Positions 6,720-12,598 of a stretch of DNA of 12,598 nt are shown piece by piece. This DNA is from Roseivirga sp. UBA6061 (GTDB lineage: Bacteria; Bacteroidota; Bacteroidia; Cytophagales; Cyclobacteriaceae), in assembly GCA_002427745.1 (NCBI GenBank), contig DIYF01000130.1, positions 1 through 12,598 of the forward strand, read 5' to 3'. Position numbers and translations under genes: made by a program. The notes below the pieces were generated by a model that saw only the letters and a program-made list of their open reading frames with translations, was not told the origin of the DNA and ran no database searches. Position 1 is the first letter of the stretch, and every line of letters starts with the position of its first letter.

Positions 6720-6865
6720 CGTCATTACGAGCGTAGCGCGGCCTGCCTGCGGCAAAGGCAGGTAATCTCTATGAGGAGTTCGAGTATTTGAAGTGCTGAG
6801 GTTGTGACTAAGAGATTGCTTCAGTCACAGCCAGACTGTTGTCTGCCAATTCCTTCGCAATGACG
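6720..6865 (+). repeat. Repeat copy 7, long form (146 bp), right end of array
   Basis: Complete long-form copy. After its terminal CGCAATGACG the spacer sequence does not continue (AGCGGGACGG instead), so this is the right boundary of the array. Confidence 0.9.
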
Positions 6866-6900
6866 AGCGGGACGGATTACAGCTGAAGTAATCAACAAAG

Positions 6901-6926
6901 GCAGGCAGCTCTGGAGTACTGCCTGC
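6901..6926 (-). terminator. Probable terminator hairpin downstream of the YCII gene
   Basis: Perfect 8-bp stem GCAGGCAG/CTGCCTGC with a 10-base loop, 30 bp beyond the YCII stop in its direction of transcription. Read on the minus strand it is followed by CTTTGTTGATT, a modest T-rich tail. Position and stem fit an intrinsic terminator of the sigma/YCII module. It also resembles the GC hairpin of the neighbouring repeats. Confidence 0.5.
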
Positions 6927-6955
6927 ACAAAGGGTGAAATCACCTCTTAAGCTTC

Positions 6956-7312
6956 TCAATTTATCCCATCAACCACTCTGATAGGTCTGAGCTCGATCTT
7001 CCAGGGGCCATCGAGGAAGCGCGGGTCAGCTTTGATAATATCAGCAACTTCTTCGAGGCTTTCTCCCACCAGGTGATAATACCCCCCGATGATCTCTTTG
7101 GTTTCGTTGAAAGGAGCATCCGTAATGCTGTCTTTGTTGCCGCTGATGGTGATGCCGGTCAGCTCCAGGGGTTGGGCGCTTTTCATCTTGCCACTCTGCA
7201 TCAGTCCCTGAATATAGCCGCCAACCCTTTCTACATGCAGCTGTTGCTCTTCAGGTGACATTTCTGCCATGTGATCTCCCTCGGTGTAAATAAATGCCAT
7301 GAATTCTTTCAT
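6956..7312 (-). CDS. YCII-related (DGPF-family) protein
   Basis: A 118-residue single-domain protein of the YciI-like/DGPF family. The N-terminus MKEFMAFIYTEGD matches the family's first strand. The signature usually written DGPFAETKE is present as DAPFNETKE (residues 65-73), followed by IGGYYHL (75-81); the C-terminus has ELRPI (107-111). A true DGPW occurs at 101-104, outside the usual place. The biochemical role of these proteins is not settled; the fold is a dimeric alpha-beta ferredoxin-like barrel. Genes of this family are characteristically found beside ECF42 sigma factors, as here, where the sigma gene lies 297 bp upstream on the same strand, so this protein is probably a member of its regulon. 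Confidence 0.92.
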   Translation of the reverse strand: MKEFMAFIYTEGDHMAEMSPEEQQLHVERVGGYIQGLMQSGKMKSAQPLELTGITISGNKDSITDAPFNETKEIIGGYYHLVGESLEEVADIIKADPRFLDGPWKIELRPIRVVDGIN

Positions 7313-7609
7313 AATCGTATTGTTTGATGTTTGGCCTTATTACAATTGGCAAAATGGAATAGGGACAAGGTGGGGAAATTATTTTTACCATACCCTATGA
7401 ATGCAACACCGTCCTGTAATGATCAGCTAAAATCTGTAGTCATGAATTGGAAAACCATAACTCCTTCTCCCTGAGGAGAAGGCAGGGGTGAGGCCAGTGA
7501 AAAAACATTCCAATCTATTTGGCTCAAGATGTAGTTTAACAAACCAGATAGATCTTTGAGCTCCTGAAATGAACTTAGCGTGAATGTTGTAAAAAGAGGG
7601 ACAGGCTGT
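7313..7609. other. Gap between the sigma factor and YCII genes
   Basis: No gene of convincing quality. It holds a perfect stem-loop, CCTTCTCC (7463-7470), loop CTGA, GGAGAAGG (7475-7482), followed by CAGGGGTGAGG. This combination is a known kind of dispersed intergenic repeat in bacteria. The part next to the YCII start is A/T-rich and may hold that gene's promoter, but I see no convincing Bacteroidota TTG/TAnnTTTG pair. Confidence 0.6.
7463..7482. repeat. Perfect 8-bp stem-loop, dispersed-repeat type
   Basis: CCTTCTCC and GGAGAAGG separated by CTGA. No T-run follows on either side, so a factor-independent terminator is not well supported. It more likely is a copy of an intergenic palindromic repeat or an RNA processing site between the sigma and YCII genes. 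Confidence 0.6.
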
Positions 7610-8878
7610 TTATGACTTTAGCTGCTCTTCACAAGCAGCAATGCGTTTCCGGATAATCTCCACTTCAGAATCTACTTTCACATATTGCAACGCTTTCTCA
7701 AGCCGGATGATCGCCTCTGAGAATTCACCCGTCTCCACATAAAGATCTGCCAGGGTAGAATGAAACAGATGGTAGGAGGCCGGGATTTCTTTTTCCAGGT
7801 CCAATAAGGTTCCGATCGCTTCTTCCGGACCTCTGACCCGTGCCAGGGCAATGGCTCTGTTAAGCTGGACCAAGGGAGATTTATCAAAGCTGGCCAGGGC
7901 ATCGTACATATTAAGAATGGCCGGCCAGTCGGTAGACGCATAGGTTTTGGCAGTGCTGTGATAGGCAGAAATGGTGGCCAGAATATGATAAAGCCCTATT
8001 TCCTGAGCTGCGTTGATCTTTTGCATGTGCCGCAGTCCGCGACTGATCAGTGCCTGATTCCAGAGACTTCTGTCCTGGTGCACCATGCGTACAAAATTAC
8101 CTTCCTGGTCTACCCTGGCCTCAAAGCGCGAGGCATTGAGCAGCATAAGAGAGAGGAGGGCACTGGGGGCAGAGAACTCTGCGAAGTCCCGGTGGTTCAC
8201 AATGAGCTCAGTGAGCCTGATGGCTTCCAGGCACAACTCATATTTGATCAGCCGGTCTCCTTTAGAGGCACTATACCCTTCATTAAAGAGCAAAAAGATG
8301 GTTTTAAGTACTGTATCGAGTCTTTCTTCGAGTCTGGTGCTATCTGGCAGTTCAAAACTCACTTCTTCCGATTTGAGCGTCTTTCGGGCTCTGACCAAGC
8401 GCTTATTAATGGTTTCATTGGAGGTGAGAAAGGCACTGGCAATTTCTCCTATGCCCAGACCACAAAGTGTTTTGAGCATAAGGCTGACCTGTGACTCCTG
8501 AGAAATGGCGGGATGACAGCAGGCAAACATCATCCTGAGCTGGTCATCGGCTATGCGCTCATCAGAGAAAATGGTGTCAACGGAAGACTGATCCATGGTC
8601 TCCACCTGGTTTTTGTATTGCAGGAGATACTGGTCTCTCTTTAAAAGGTTCAGTGCTTTGTTCTTCGCGACTGTATAAAGCCAGGCCTCAGGGTTTTGGG
8701 GAATACCGTTAAACTCCCAGTGGCTTATGGCTTCTGCAAGGGTGTCCTGCACAATATCCTCGGCCATATTGACCTTGTCCAGTCCGAAATAGCGCGTGAT
8801 AACCGATACCATCTTGGCATACTCCTGCCGGAAAAAATGTTCGGCCAGTGCCTTGCTTTCCTGTGGCGTACCAGTCAT
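7610..8878 (-). CDS. ECF42-like RNA polymerase sigma factor with C-terminal extension
   Basis: A 422-residue sigma-70-family ECF factor, about twice the usual ECF length. Region 2 lies at about residues 14-82 (AEDIVQDTLAEAISHW at 39-54, then PEAWLYTVAKNKALNLLKRD). Region 4 is at about 112-168, with the helix-turn-helix in GLGIGEIASAFLTSNETINK. The long extension starts with the block typical of this group (LKTIFLLFNEGYSASKGD, 191-208) and ends in TPR-like helical repeats (about 330-420, e.g. YHLFHSTLADLYVETGEFSE). ECF42 factors have no classical anti-sigma factor; the extension is thought to govern activity. The start ATG overlaps the stop of the upstream MFS gene as ATGA, implying translational coupling. 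The downstream YCII gene is the typical partner of this sigma group. Confidence 0.93.
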   Translation of the reverse strand: MTGTPQESKALAEHFFRQEYAKMVSVITRYFGLDKVNMAEDIVQDTLAEAISHWEFNGIPQNPEAWLYTVAKNKALNLLKRDQYLLQYKNQVETMDQSSVDTIFSDERIADDQLRMMFACCHPAISQESQVSLMLKTLCGLGIGEIASAFLTSNETINKRLVRARKTLKSEEVSFELPDSTRLEERLDTVLKTIFLLFNEGYSASKGDRLIKYELCLEAIRLTELIVNHRDFAEFSAPSALLSLMLLNASRFEARVDQEGNFVRMVHQDRSLWNQALISRGLRHMQKINAAQEIGLYHILATISAYHSTAKTYASTDWPAILNMYDALASFDKSPLVQLNRAIALARVRGPEEAIGTLLDLEKEIPASYHLFHSTLADLYVETGEFSEAIIRLEKALQYVKVDSEVEIIRKRIAACEEQLKS

Positions 8879-10047
8879 CGGCCCAGCAACTTTTTTGTAT
8901 TGAGAAGTCCGAAAACAGGGCCTATCACCAGAGTGAGCAGTAACCAGCGCGTATCCATTTTATCTGACAGCCAGCCCAATAGCTGTATGCTGGGAATAGT
9001 GAGCAAAAAGCCGATACTTACCACAATGGTCAGGGCTGTACCAACCAGCTCTTTAGGAGCGGTTTGCGCATTAAGAGATGAAAACTGGGCGGAATCACCA
9101 ATTACAGCTAGCCCCCAAATGATAAGTAATGCCAGAAAGAAGGGGGCAGGCAGTGCAAAGAAAAGCGGGGAGAGCAGGCACATCAGACCAGAAGTGCTCA
9201 GGAACCCAAAAGCGACTTTGCCGCTTCCAAAGCGAATAGAATAGATACCTCCCAGGATGCAGGAGAGCGCACCGGCTGCTATGATGATAAAGGTCCAAAG
9301 GCTTACACTCAAATCACTGCCATGGGTTTCGTTATAAAACAGAATAACCACAGGCAGAAATGCCCAGAACGTATATAGCTCCCACATATGACCGAAATAG
9401 CCGAAAGCGGCCGAACGGAAGTCTTTTTTCCTGAATACTTCAATAATCAGAGCAGGCTTGAAGGAGGTTCCCTGCTTGCGATGTGGCCCTTCACCTACGA
9501 GGGTGATCATGGAAATGCCTCCCAGTATGGCCAGTACAGAGGTGCCGGCTAAAACGAATTTCCAGGAAAGTGTACTGCCGTAATAGTTGAGCAGGTGAGG
9601 AAAGGCGGTACCTACCACGAGGGCGCCCACCAGGTAGCCCAGTGCCTTGCCCAGCTTGCCCGAAAACCAGTCAGAGGCTATTTTCATGCCTACCGGATAG
9701 ATGCCGGCCAGAAAGAAACCCGTCAAAAACCGACATATCAGCAATAGCAGATAGGAGGGAGAGAGCAGAATAATAGCGGCATTGGCCAGTGCACCGAGGA
9801 TGGCACACAGAAAGAAAACGCGCGAGGGTCTGAAGCGGTCAGCAATGGAAGACAGGGCAAATACAAAAGTGCCGATGATAAAGCCGAACATGACCGCAGA
9901 AGTAACCGAAGCAATAGCCCCTGCTGGTAAGTCCCAGTCGGTTTGTAGTTCTCCGATGATGGCATTACCCGCAAACCAGAGAGAAGTACCCGCAAACTGA
10001 GAGAAGATGATAGTGGGGAGGATGCGGTTGGGGATTTTTGGGGGCAT
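8875..10047 (-). CDS. MFS transporter
   Basis: A 390-residue integral membrane protein with about 12 hydrophobic segments and no signal peptide, fitting the major facilitator superfamily. The loop between helices 2 and 3 carries a motif-A-like SIADRFRPSRV (67-77). Helix 1 contains FSQFAGTSLWFAGNAI. The central loop (about 190-210, GEGPHRKQGTSFKPAL) is short and hydrophilic. The substrate cannot be inferred. It is the first gene of a probable two- or three-gene unit: its stop codon overlaps the start of the ECF42-like sigma gene (ATGA at 8875-8878). This coupling suggests that transporter and sigma factor act in one response, for example uptake or efflux of a compound sensed by the pathway; that is inference. 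Confidence 0.9.
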   Translation of the reverse strand: MPPKIPNRILPTIIFSQFAGTSLWFAGNAIIGELQTDWDLPAGAIASVTSAVMFGFIIGTFVFALSSIADRFRPSRVFFLCAILGALANAAIILLSPSYLLLLICRFLTGFFLAGIYPVGMKIASDWFSGKLGKALGYLVGALVVGTAFPHLLNYYGSTLSWKFVLAGTSVLAILGGISMITLVGEGPHRKQGTSFKPALIIEVFRKKDFRSAAFGYFGHMWELYTFWAFLPVVILFYNETHGSDLSVSLWTFIIIAAGALSCILGGIYSIRFGSGKVAFGFLSTSGLMCLLSPLFFALPAPFFLALLIIWGLAVIGDSAQFSSLNAQTAPKELVGTALTIVVSIGFLLTIPSIQLLGWLSDKMDTRWLLLTLVIGPVFGLLNTKKLLGR

Positions 10048-10253
10048 GGGGTGTGTCTGGTATCTGTGGTTGGTCTGGAGTTTTTGTTAATGTTAGATAA
10101 TGTGGCTGAGTCAAGAGGTAAGAAGTAGGAGGTAAGAAGTAAGATTCATACCTCTTATCTCTTACCTCTTATCTCCTACCTCCGGCATCGGCAACTAAAA
10201 CCACAAGGGCCCGACTCAAGTTCCAAAGCTCATAAGGCGCACAGGTCCTCCTT
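10048..10253. other. Gap between the MFS and response regulator genes
   Basis: No gene seen. Dominated by a long imperfect inverted repeat (10113-10182). The 65 bp next to the MFS start must hold any promoter for that gene, but no clear consensus is visible. Confidence 0.5.
10113..10182 (-). terminator. Long purine/pyrimidine hairpin, possible terminator
   Basis: The left arm, built of AAGAGGTAAGAAGTAGGAGG-type words (10113-10143), pairs with the right arm CTTATCTCTTACCTC.. (10154-10182). Over 29 positions 23 match by Watson-Crick pairing and several mismatches could be G-U in RNA; the loop is about ten bases. It lies about 70 bp past the response regulator stop and before the MFS start. A transcript of either strand would fold strongly here. 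It also has the look of a low-complexity dispersed repeat. Confidence 0.5.
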
Positions 10254-11627
10254 CTACAACCCATACTTCTGCAATCTTCTGTACAGTGCCAGCCGGTCCA
10301 GTCCCAAATCCTTGGCCGCACGGGTAACATTGCCGTTATGCTTGTCTAAAGCTTTCAGAATCAATCTTTTTTCCATTTCTGAGATATCCAGAATATCATC
10401 ATCGGAGGTAGAAACCGATTTGGAAGTCTGCAAAAGGAAGTCATCCGGGGTCAGCTTATTGCCATCGGCCAGAATCATGGCGCGCTCTATGGCATGTTGC
10501 AATTCACGGATGTTGCCGGGCCAGTGGTAGCGCTTCAGTTTGGCAATCGTATTTTGATCGATGCGCATCTTCGGCTTTTTGTACTTCTTGCCGTACATAT
10601 CCATAAAGTATTTCACCAGCAGGTCAATATCATCTTTTCGCTCTGCCAGGGCCGGCATTTTCACTTCCACCGTATTCACCCGATAGAGCAAATCCTGCCG
10701 GAAGGTGCCTTCCTGTACCATATCATACAGGGGCATATTAGTAGCACAGACCAGGCGGATATCCACAGGAATCTCCTTGCCGGAGCCTACGCGTCTGACC
10801 GTTCGCTGTTGCAGTACCGTAAGCAGTTTTGCCTGCAGAGGCAGAGACAGGTTCCCGATCTCGTCCAGAAACAGTGTGCCGCCAGAGGCCAGCTCAAAGC
10901 GGCCGGGCTTGTCTTCCTTGGCATCGGTAAAGGCTCCGCGCACATGTCCGAAGAGTTCGCTTTCAAAGAGGGTTTCGCTGATAGAGCCCAGATCCACATT
11001 GATAAAAACCTCATGCTTGCGCTCTGAATTACGATGCAGTGCCCTGGCTGCCAGTTCCTTACCGGTTCCGTTTTCGCCCAGTATCAGTACATTGGCATCG
11101 GTGGGGGCTACCTTTTCTATCATGCTGAACACCTTCTTAATAGGCAGAGACTCACCTATAAAGTTTTCAAACTTCTGATCAATATCGTTGGCCAGGGTTT
11201 TCTGGGTGTTTTTCAGTCGGTCTATCTCCAGCTTGCTTTGCCTGAGCTGCAGGGCGGAGGTAATGGTGCCATATAGCTTTTCATTTTTCCAGGGCTTGGC
11301 AATGAAGTCTGTGGCTCCTGCTTTTACTGCTTTTACGGCTAGGTCCAGCTCACCATAGGCAGTAATAAGGATTACAATGGTATTCGGATCAATCTCCAGT
11401 ACGGTATTCAGCCATTTAAGTCCGGCAGCACCATCATTCTCTCCCTTCTGGAAGTTCATATCGAGCAATACCACATCATAGCTTTCACGGTCAAAGTGAA
11501 GGGCTATGTTCTCAGGATTGTTCTCAATCTGCACCAGCGTAAACTGTTGCTTGAGGTACATCCTGGCGGTGTTCAATACATCAATATCATCATCTACAAC
11601 GAGTATTTTCGCTTCGGTTTTCGGCAT
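10254..11627 (-). CDS. NtrC-family sigma-54-dependent response regulator
   Basis: A 457-residue transcription activator with three domains. The receiver domain (1-125) has acidic residues VDDD at 11-14, the phosphorylated Asp56 in VVLLDMNF, Thr89 in LITAYG and Lys111 in IAKPW. The AAA+ domain (about 155-385) has Walker A GENGTGKE (184-191), Walker B GGTLFLDE (249-256) and the sigma-54 contact loop as GAFTDA (231-236) where the classical form is GAFTGA. An arginine-finger region (FRQDLLYRV, 309-317) and the WPGNIREL motif (369-376) follow. The C-terminus is a Fis-type helix-turn-helix (NGNVTRAAKDLGLDRLALYR, 431-450). It activates sigma-54 polymerase when phosphorylated. It is divergent from the FtsX/MacB permease, whose start is preceded by a sigma-54-like promoter, so that permease is the likely target. 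No histidine kinase is adjacent within the window. Confidence 0.95.
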   Translation of the reverse strand: MPKTEAKILVVDDDIDVLNTARMYLKQQFTLVQIENNPENIALHFDRESYDVVLLDMNFQKGENDGAAGLKWLNTVLEIDPNTIVILITAYGELDLAVKAVKAGATDFIAKPWKNEKLYGTITSALQLRQSKLEIDRLKNTQKTLANDIDQKFENFIGESLPIKKVFSMIEKVAPTDANVLILGENGTGKELAARALHRNSERKHEVFINVDLGSISETLFESELFGHVRGAFTDAKEDKPGRFELASGGTLFLDEIGNLSLPLQAKLLTVLQQRTVRRVGSGKEIPVDIRLVCATNMPLYDMVQEGTFRQDLLYRVNTVEVKMPALAERKDDIDLLVKYFMDMYGKKYKKPKMRIDQNTIAKLKRYHWPGNIRELQHAIERAMILADGNKLTPDDFLLQTSKSVSTSDDDILDISEMEKRLILKALDKHNGNVTRAAKDLGLDRLALYRRLQKYGL

Positions 11628-11780
11628 CTTAAAACTGTATCAAAAACAAACACTTAAATGTATTGAAAACAAACGACAATTGAAGCGGAATAGATTTGGT
11701 TTTGTTGTAAGTTGCTGATATTCAAAACGATAAAAGTTTGGCACCTCTTTTGGCTAAGAGAGTGCAAAACAGTATTAGCC
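11628..11780. promoter_or_regulatory. Divergent control region between regulator and permease
   Basis: A 153-bp A/T-rich region between two divergent starts. It holds the sigma-54-like promoter for the permease. Upstream activator sites for the regulator would be expected at about 11640-11720. Repeated words such as TTGAAAACAAACG and TTGTTGTAAG occur there, but I could not define a clear palindrome. Confidence 0.5.
11739..11754 (+). promoter_or_regulatory. Sigma-54-type (-24/-12) promoter of the permease gene
   Basis: TGGCACCTCTTTTGGC matches the consensus TGGCACG-N4-TTGC with the full TGGCAC block and correct spacing (12 bases between the G of -24 and the G of -12). The -12 element reads TTGG instead of TTGC. 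Transcription would start near 11764-11766, leaving a leader of about 15 bases before ATG 11781. The presence of an NtrC-family activator gene next door strengthens the call. Confidence 0.65.
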
Positions 11781-12598
11781 ATGCTTAAAAATTATTTCAA
11801 AACAGCCATCAGGAATTTGCGGAGAAATCGCGCATTCGCCCTGATCAATATACTGGGCCTGGTGCTCGGTATATCCGGTACGATTGTGATATATCGTATC
11901 GTTACTTTCGAAAAGAGTTTCGACACCTATCACACCAATGCGGAAAGTGTCTACCGCATCAACCTGGTTCAGAATGCAGATGGAGATATGCAAAGGTCTG
12001 TTTCCGTCATGCACCCCCTGAGACTGGCCATGCGCACAGACTTTCCTGACTGGACCGTAGCCGGTATTCACTGGTATGGTCCCGGTATTTTTATAGTAGA
12101 GAACGATCAGGGAGTCAAAAGAAAATTCAGAGAAGAACAGGGAATGGCCTTCGTGGAGCCCGGCTTCTTTGAGATGTTTGATTATGAGATTATCGCGGGT
12201 AATGGAGAAGGTTTATTGAATGAGCCTAATACCATGGCCCTGTCTGCATCAGCGGCAGATAAGCTCTTCGGTCTGAACGGTACCGGTTATCAGTCGATTA
12301 TCGGCAGAACGGTACGCTTTGAAAACAAGCTAAACATGAAGATTGAGGTGGTGTATCAGGACCCTCCGAATAACACCGATTTTGGTCTGGACTATGCCAT
12401 GTTTTATGAAGGAGCCAGAATTTACCCTTATGCCGCTGAGTTGAAAGCCTGGCGTACCAGAAACGGGGATACAAGACTTTGGACCAAAATTCCGGCTGGT
12501 CAAACGGAAGAGCAGGCAGAAGCCCTGCTGAGACAGGCATCTAAAAACTACCTGGCCAATGTGGGCGTGCAGGATGAGAACATTTACCTCGCGCTGGA
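11781..12598 (+). CDS. ABC transporter permease, MacB/FtsX type (partial)
   Basis: The first 272 codons of a permease cut by the right window edge. The start MLKNYFKTAIRNLRRNRAFA is typical of Bacteroidota FtsX-like permeases, which share an amphipathic lead-in before membrane helix 1 (ALINILGLVLGISGTIVIYR, residues 20-39). The following periplasmic part is a MacB core domain (about 45 onward: YHTNAESVYRIN, then EPGFFEMFDYEIIAGN and NTMALSASAADKLFG). The remaining three or more helices and the FtsX domain lie beyond the window. Such proteins work with a separate ATPase and do not form a classical channel; they transmit force to the periplasm, for example to move lipoproteins, peptides or drugs. 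Expression probably depends on sigma-54 and the divergent NtrC-type regulator. Confidence 0.9.
   Translation, partial: MLKNYFKTAIRNLRRNRAFALINILGLVLGISGTIVIYRIVTFEKSFDTYHTNAESVYRINLVQNADGDMQRSVSVMHPLRLAMRTDFPDWTVAGIHWYGPGIFIVENDQGVKRKFREEQGMAFVEPGFFEMFDYEIIAGNGEGLLNEPNTMALSASAADKLFGLNGTGYQSIIGRTVRFENKLNMKIEVVYQDPPNNTDFGLDYAMFYEGARIYPYAAELKAWRTRNGDTRLWTKIPAGQTEEQAEALLRQASKNYLANVGVQDENIYLAL

Larger units (their letters stand above)
5241..6865. repeat. Palindromic repeat array interrupted by a GIY-YIG gene
   Basis: Apart from the nuclease gene at 6031-6339, this stretch between the peptidase and the YCII gene is built from one repeat family. Each unit begins CGTCATTACGAGC and ends TTCGCAATGACG, which are near-perfect inverted ends. 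An inner inverted pair (GTAATCTCT near the left, AGAGATTGC to the right of centre) follows the same symmetry. Right of this is a small stem CAGAC/GTCTG with loop TGTT. Units are separated by a constant 47-bp spacer that starts AATAGGATCGTCATTACTG and ends ACGAACAGAAT or ..AAC. Copies, left to right: 5241-5334 (left-truncated), 5382-5506, 5554-5708, 5756-5901, then a degenerate left arm at 5910-5950, the nuclease gene, then 6355-6500, 6548-6672 and 6720-6865. The end sequence belongs to a widespread bacterial palindromic repeat type (CGTCATTGCGAGG... and GCAATCTC), as I know it from other genomes. Confidence 0.9.

Noticed and set aside
5241..6865. CRISPR array
   Set aside because: Repeats are 125-155 bp, spacers are all 47 bp and nearly identical to each other, and no cas gene is present. 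CRISPR arrays have short repeats and unique spacers.
7442..7474. Ten-codon open frame in the sigma-YCII gap
   Set aside because: Too short, overlaps the hairpin repeat, and no conserved peptide feature is visible.
7958..8501. Two long plus-strand open frames (178 and 138 codons) opposite the sigma factor
   Set aside because: Both lie within the well-supported sigma gene on the other strand, overlap each other in different frames, and have no recognisable domain.
11763..11781. Second sigma-54 promoter on the minus strand (TGGCTAATACTGTTTTGC) for the regulator
   Set aside because: The distance between the GG and GC elements is 15 instead of 12 bases and the TGGCAC block is incomplete.
11775..12540. 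Minus-strand open frames within the permease region
   Set aside because: They are antisense to a continuous permease frame with clear MacB-type sequence.

Overview
The window looks like chromosomal DNA of a Bacteroidota bacterium, probably of the Cytophagales/marine gliding type. The grounds are the gene families: FtsX/MacB-type permease next to an NtrC-type regulator, an ECF42-like sigma factor with a YCII/DGPF protein, a short-lipobox cyclophilin lipoprotein and a secreted M28 peptidase with PA domain. There are also no clear Shine-Dalgarno sites before most starts. The lineage is inferred from gene content, not from a marker gene. No tRNA, rRNA, CRISPR array, prophage or insertion-sequence transposase is visible.

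Layout. Positions 1-1452 (-) hold the first 484 codons of an exported protein with a membrane-anchored, channel-like C-terminal part; it runs off the left edge. Positions 1533-2366 (-) encode an unrecognised 277-residue protein with faint macro-domain resemblance. A cyclophilin-type peptidyl-prolyl isomerase lipoprotein (2500-3087, +) converges on a large secreted M28 metallopeptidase (3168-5195, -).

From about 5241 to 6865 lies the most unusual part: seven copies of a palindromic-ended repeat, 125, 146 or 155 bp long and separated by constant 47-bp spacers. A small GIY-YIG nuclease gene (6031-6339, +) sits between two blocks of these repeats. The copies come in a long form, with an extra 21-bp hairpin insert, and a short form. 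The order long-short-long appears to the right of the nuclease and a similar order to the left. This looks like a selfish or domesticated repeat/nuclease unit, comparable in concept to REP sequences with their RAYT transposases.

Positions 6956-10047 (all -) form a signalling module. An MFS transporter (8875-10047) overlaps an ECF42-like sigma factor (7610-8878) by ATGA; after a 297-bp gap containing a perfect hairpin comes a YCII/DGPF-family protein (6956-7312). Sigma factors of this group are known to sit beside DGPF proteins; the tight coupling to an MFS gene is the local peculiarity.

The right end holds an NtrC-family sigma-54-dependent response regulator (10254-11627, -), divergent from an ABC-transporter permease of the MacB/FtsX type (11781 onward, +, cut by the window edge). 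A close match to a sigma-54 promoter lies just before the permease start, so the regulator probably controls the permease. No partner histidine kinase is in the window.
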